Source: a virus
Virus record (IMG/VR): IMGVR_UViG_3300037193_001365
Coordinates: 1 to 33,432 of that record
Length of the DNA stretch: 33,432 nt
Reading direction: 5' to 3' (one strand)
The position numbers were made by a program, and so were the translations under genes. Shown piece by piece: positions 30,978 through 33,432 of this stretch (positions are counted from its first letter, which is position 1; every line of letters begins with the position of its first letter). Under the pieces are notes generated by a model. The model made no database searches. It was not told where the DNA came from and saw only the letters and a program-made list of their open reading frames with translations.

Positions 30978-31082
30978 CTATTCGCTGAGTAATGTCGCGA
31001 GCATCCAAGCCTCACGCACCGTGATGCGTCCGCCGTGGAAGGGCTGCCACACCAGGAGACAGAATTTGCGTATGCGTTTCAT
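30978..31082 (-). CDS. Small basic protein, 34 aa
   Basis: The ATG at 31082 overlaps the previous stop (ATGA), and its stop is 15 bases before the RuvC-like gene, which supports a real small gene. The sequence MKRIRKFCLLVWQPFHGGRI is basic then hydrophobic and aromatic. Function unknown; could be a coupling leader. Confidence 0.45.
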   Translation of the reverse strand: MKRIRKFCLLVWQPFHGGRITVREAWMLATLLSE

Positions 31083-31366
31083 GAGCGGCCCACTACACGC
31101 AACTTTGGCTTGCCGACAGCGCGAGGCTTGCGCTTCTTCGTCGTGTTCTTCTTGATCCGCTCGAGCTTGTGCGGGATGTCTGTGAAGTTGTGGCAATGAA
31201 GCAGGGTATTGAGTCGCTGCAGCTCATCACGGATCTGGAACAGCGCGCACATCATGATCGTCTCAGTGTCGGCGCTCTGACTGCCATCGTCATTGACAGT
31301 GATGGTAGTGTTTAGGTCCTTCCATCCGGCGACTTCGCGATAGCTAACACGTTTTTTCGTTGGCAT
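31079..31366 (-). CDS. Hypothetical 95-aa protein
   Basis: The ATG at 31366 has GAGGA eight bases upstream; a TTG five codons earlier is less likely. The N-terminus (KKRVSYREVAGWKDLNTTITV) is followed by an acidic part and a helix (MMCALFQIRDELQRLNTLLHCHNF), then a Lys/Arg-rich end (KKNTTKKRKPRAVGKPKLRVV) that could bind nucleic acid. Its stop overlaps the 34-aa gene. No family recognised. Confidence 0.65.
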   Translation of the reverse strand: MPTKKRVSYREVAGWKDLNTTITVNDDGSQSADTETIMMCALFQIRDELQRLNTLLHCHNFTDIPHKLERIKKNTTKKRKPRAVGKPKLRVVGRS

Positions 31367-31381
31367 TGAATTGGTCCTCAA

Positions 31382-32206
31382 CTATGCGCTGAGCATTCCG
31401 ACGTAACTGATGCGGAAGCGCCGATACTTCGATCGGTGCTCTTGTTCGCAGTAGCGTTTGAACGCGGCCTCGTGAAGCTCTCCCGGAAGCATTTCAATGC
31501 TGTGGCCGACAGTGCCCCCTTTCCATGATCCTTTTTCAGGGCCGACCTCAGAACTGAAATCGAGATTCAGGCTGCGACTGATCTGCGGCTTGCGAAACCA
31601 TGAGAGCCACCGGAACAGTCCGGTGCCGAATCTCCACTCGCGTTCCTCGATGTAGGTCGAAGCGACGATCCGCTGGCCGTCGAAATCATCGAACTCAAAG
31701 CGGACCTTTGGGCAGGCATCGCGCACGGCCGTGGTTGCCTCCCACGCGTTGCGTGCACTCTCGAACTCAGTGTGGAAGTGCTCGCCCTTCAGGTCAAAGA
31801 GGCTGTGTCGAATGAATCGAGAGTTACGCCACGGCAGGAAAAACACCTTGCTCTTCGTGGTACGACTGTCATGTGTCTGTGGACCGAAGTAGGTGTGAAG
31901 ATTGCCATCGACGAATGTGAAGCCAAACTCTCGCGAGTGGCGCTCCTCGTACCAGTCTCGACCGATCCGCGCGATTGTGGCAGCGTCCCACGTCGTGGCT
32001 TGATGCCGTACCACATAGTCCGGAATGATCTGCGGCAATTCGCAGATGAACACGATGCCGTAGAGATAGAAGCGGATGTGACATCCGCCGCGCTGATCTT
32101 CATAGGCGCCGCTGTCGATCACAACTCCGACATTCCGATAGTTGGTAAGGCTCAGCGTGAACGGCCAGAAGTGCCGATCGTTGTCGCTGTATCGACGATT
32201 CTTCAT
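31382..32206 (-). CDS. Conserved phage protein of unknown function, 274 aa
   Basis: The start has a strong AAAGGAGA site five bases upstream. The beginning MKNRRYSDNDRHFWPFTLS is of a type I know from phage genomes. The rest is rich in aromatic residues, with strands (GCHIRFYLYGIVFICELPQII) and a WRNSRFIRHSLFDLKGEHF segment. No catalytic motif and no membrane segment. I have no functional call. Confidence 0.8.
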   Translation of the reverse strand: MKNRRYSDNDRHFWPFTLSLTNYRNVGVVIDSGAYEDQRGGCHIRFYLYGIVFICELPQIIPDYVVRHQATTWDAATIARIGRDWYEERHSREFGFTFVDGNLHTYFGPQTHDSRTTKSKVFFLPWRNSRFIRHSLFDLKGEHFHTEFESARNAWEATTAVRDACPKVRFEFDDFDGQRIVASTYIEEREWRFGTGLFRWLSWFRKPQISRSLNLDFSSEVGPEKGSWKGGTVGHSIEMLPGELHEAAFKRYCEQEHRSKYRRFRISYVGMLSA

Positions 32207-32306
32207 TTTGTCTCCTTTGGGTGCTCATGCTTTGCTCATCGACGCAGCGCAGCTCGCGGAGGAGTGCGCCAGTAGAAGCGCTGCAGATCGGTGTTCATAG
32301 TTCTGC

Positions 32307-32630
32307 TCAGGTTCTCAGCGGTGTTCCGAGCAGTGTCTTCGCGACGTGTTCGGCGAAATCGACGTGCTTGCGCAGCGCGTTGATCTCTCCGTCTGGACTG
32401 CTCCAGTCGGCAGGGCGAAGGCCGGCGTCCCAAAGGGCCTGCAGAAGACTTCGCGCAGAATCGACCTCTAGCGTTAGGGTCGGTTCGCCGATCGCCGTAT
32501 GCGGCTCTTTTGTATCCATGATGAATTCAACCGGCCGCGCGACCGCTTGCCGATCACCCCATGTCTGGATAGCCACGAGATCGACGCCACCGCGGTAAAT
32601 CGTCGATTGTGCAAGCCATTTCACATTCAC
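32307..32630 (-). CDS. Hypothetical 107-aa protein
   Basis: The GTG at 32630 is favoured over the longer frame because GGAGAG lies seven bases upstream and the gene then begins 17 bases after the previous stop. The protein (VKWLAQSTIYRGGVDLVAIQTWGDRQAV...SLLQALWDAGLRPADWS) has an acidic centre and a helical end. No family recognised. The 100 bases after it hold only the ribosome-binding site of the next gene. Confidence 0.65.
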   Translation of the reverse strand: MNVKWLAQSTIYRGGVDLVAIQTWGDRQAVARPVEFIMDTKEPHTAIGEPTLTLEVDSARSLLQALWDAGLRPADWSSPDGEINALRKHVDFAEHVAKTLLGTPLRT

Positions 32631-32646
32631 AGACTTTCTCTCCGGT

Positions 32647-32979
32647 TCAGACTGGTCGCTTGCAGTTCGGGCACACGCCTGAACCGTCACGCACGTGGCA
32701 TCCGGACATATGCGCAGGGCATTCATCCTCTGCGCTCGTTTTCGCAGCTGAGCTATCGGGTGTCATGCAATTCACATCGCATTCGGCAGTTGGGCTACCG
32801 CACACATGCGCCGACGCGGCGCGATATGCAGCAAGTGCCGTCTTCAGGCGTTGCAGGTGCCATGTCTCGGTCCGTGGGTTACAAGACATCGGGCCAGCGG
32901 CGAGCGACACGCGAAGGAACTTCAGAAGTCCTTCGGTGCACTCGGCCAGTTGATCTGCGGCGGCATCTCTTTGCGACAC
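32647..32979 (-). CDS. Small cysteine-rich protein
   Basis: A 110-aa protein starting at GTG 32979; a GTG two codons upstream overlaps the previous stop but sits too near its GGGAGA site. The first half is helical (DQLAECTEGLLKFLRVSLAAG) and the second has many cysteines (SAHVCGSPTAECDVNC, EDECPAHMSGCHV, GVCPNCKRPV), ending in CPNC, so zinc binding is probable. Role unknown. Confidence 0.65.
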   Translation of the reverse strand: MSQRDAAADQLAECTEGLLKFLRVSLAAGPMSCNPRTETWHLQRLKTALAAYRAASAHVCGSPTAECDVNCMTPDSSAAKTSAEDECPAHMSGCHVRDGSGVCPNCKRPV

Positions 32980-32981
32980 GG

Positions 32982-33410
32982 TCACTCTCCCTTCCTTGCT
33001 CTACGAGTCGCGCGCCGCCGCTCCGCGATCTCGCGGCTGATCATCGAACCGCCGAAGCCGTCATCCGGAAAGATCGGATCGCTGCAATGCGGGCACGTCG
33101 GAACCATCTTGCGGCTACGCCACGCCTTCTCCACGCGTTGGGCGGCTAGGAGACTTACGTTCGCTTCGATGCGCTCTTGAAGGGAGGCGGCGTTGCGCTT
33201 CGCGCTCTCTGCATGCTGTCCCCATACATCCACCATGTGGCGCAACGCCCAATAGGCACCGACTTGCTGTTTGCAGTCTTCGCACGTGACGATTTCGCCG
33301 TTGTCATCCAGCATCAACCGTTTGTGCTCGCAGCGATCCTTCTCCGACGGCCATCGCTTCTGCTTTGCCCGGAACTGCAGATCTGCGAACTGAACAACGT
33401 TGTCCGTCAT
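32982..33410 (-). CDS. Zinc-ribbon-like phage protein
   Basis: A 142-aa protein with a GAGGG site six bases upstream. It has RCEHKRLMLDDNGEIVTCEDC (Cys, His and CxxC) in the first half and CPHCSDPIF in the second, the form seen in a phage family with a metal-binding fold at each end and a helical linker between them (LRHMVDVWGQHAESAKRNAASLQERIE). A nucleic-acid-binding role is likely but unproven. It is the rightmost complete gene; the 22 bases beyond hold only its ribosome-binding site. Confidence 0.75.
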   Translation of the reverse strand: MTDNVVQFADLQFRAKQKRWPSEKDRCEHKRLMLDDNGEIVTCEDCKQQVGAYWALRHMVDVWGQHAESAKRNAASLQERIEANVSLLAAQRVEKAWRSRKMVPTCPHCSDPIFPDDGFGGSMISREIAERRRATRRARKGE

Positions 33411-33432
33411 TCGCGACCCTCGCTCTTCGTTG

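Noticed and set aside
32236-32298. Possible 20-aa ORF (MNTDLQRFYWRTPPRAALRR) in the 100-base gap
   Set aside because: No convincing ribosome-binding site and too short to support without peptide data.
1-33432. Integrase, repressor, tRNA, lysis cassette, replication genes or att sites
   Set aside because: I looked for such genes in all large frames and gaps and found none that I could support; they may lie outside the window.

Overview
The window is a stretch of a double-stranded DNA tailed-phage genome (a free phage or a prophage; no host gene, integrase or attachment site is visible, so I cannot say which). Essentially every believable gene lies on the minus strand and neighbours overlap by 1-4 bases (ATGA, GTGA or TGATG junctions). 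Head genes are of the HK97 type (TerS/TerL, S78-type protease, HK97-fold capsid, HK97-type portal, gp6/gp7/gp10-like connectors). The tail is a long non-contractile (siphophage) tail with the tail-tip set DUF2460, DUF2163, NlpC/P60 and a large hub protein, the same order as in alphaproteobacterial gene transfer agents and many proteobacterial siphophages. Moderately high G+C, frequent GTG starts with good Shine-Dalgarno sites and the family content suggest a Gram-negative proteobacterial host; this is inference.

Layout in transcription order (right to left). 33.4-29.7 kb: a module of small genes with a zinc-ribbon-like protein, a conserved unknown of 274 aa, a RuvC-like resolvase and an unknown 170-aa protein just before a terminator pair. 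29.4-25.8 kb: two exported proteins that share a signal peptide plus a two-cysteine N-terminal module (one a GH5 glycoside hydrolase, one an unknown 735-aa protein), then an SGNH/GDSL hydrolase. 24.7-19.9 kb: long beta-rich or Ala-rich proteins that look like virion appendage or fibre proteins. 19.6-17.2 kb: HNH endonuclease, TerS, TerL. 17.1-12.1 kb: protease, capsid, a small gene, portal, a collagen-like protein and the gp6-like connector. 12.1-11.7 kb: head-tail adaptor. 11.7-8.7 kb: a five-gene cassette of enzyme-like genes (MptE/DUF115-like, ATP-grasp, small membrane protein, glycerophosphodiesterase-like, glycosyltransferase-like). 8.7-1 kb: gp10-like, tail completion, tail tube, tail chaperones G/GT with a canonical -1 frameshift site, tape measure, and the tail tip, whose last gene runs off the left edge.

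The genes work together as a late morphogenesis programme. Two parts do not belong to the ordinary programme and are the best candidates for something new. The first is the enzyme cassette lodged between head-tail joining genes, which could make or attach a glycan- or phosphodiester-type modification. The second is the carbohydrate-active block (exported GH5, exported 735-aa paralogue-by-module, SGNH esterase) next to the fibre genes, which points to attack on a polysaccharide outside the cell or on the host surface. A third theme is regulatory: several intrinsic-terminator-like hairpins sit inside the one-directional operon, three of them immediately upstream of start codons, which suggests controlled read-through or antitermination. 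No lysis, replication, lysogeny or tRNA genes were recognised.
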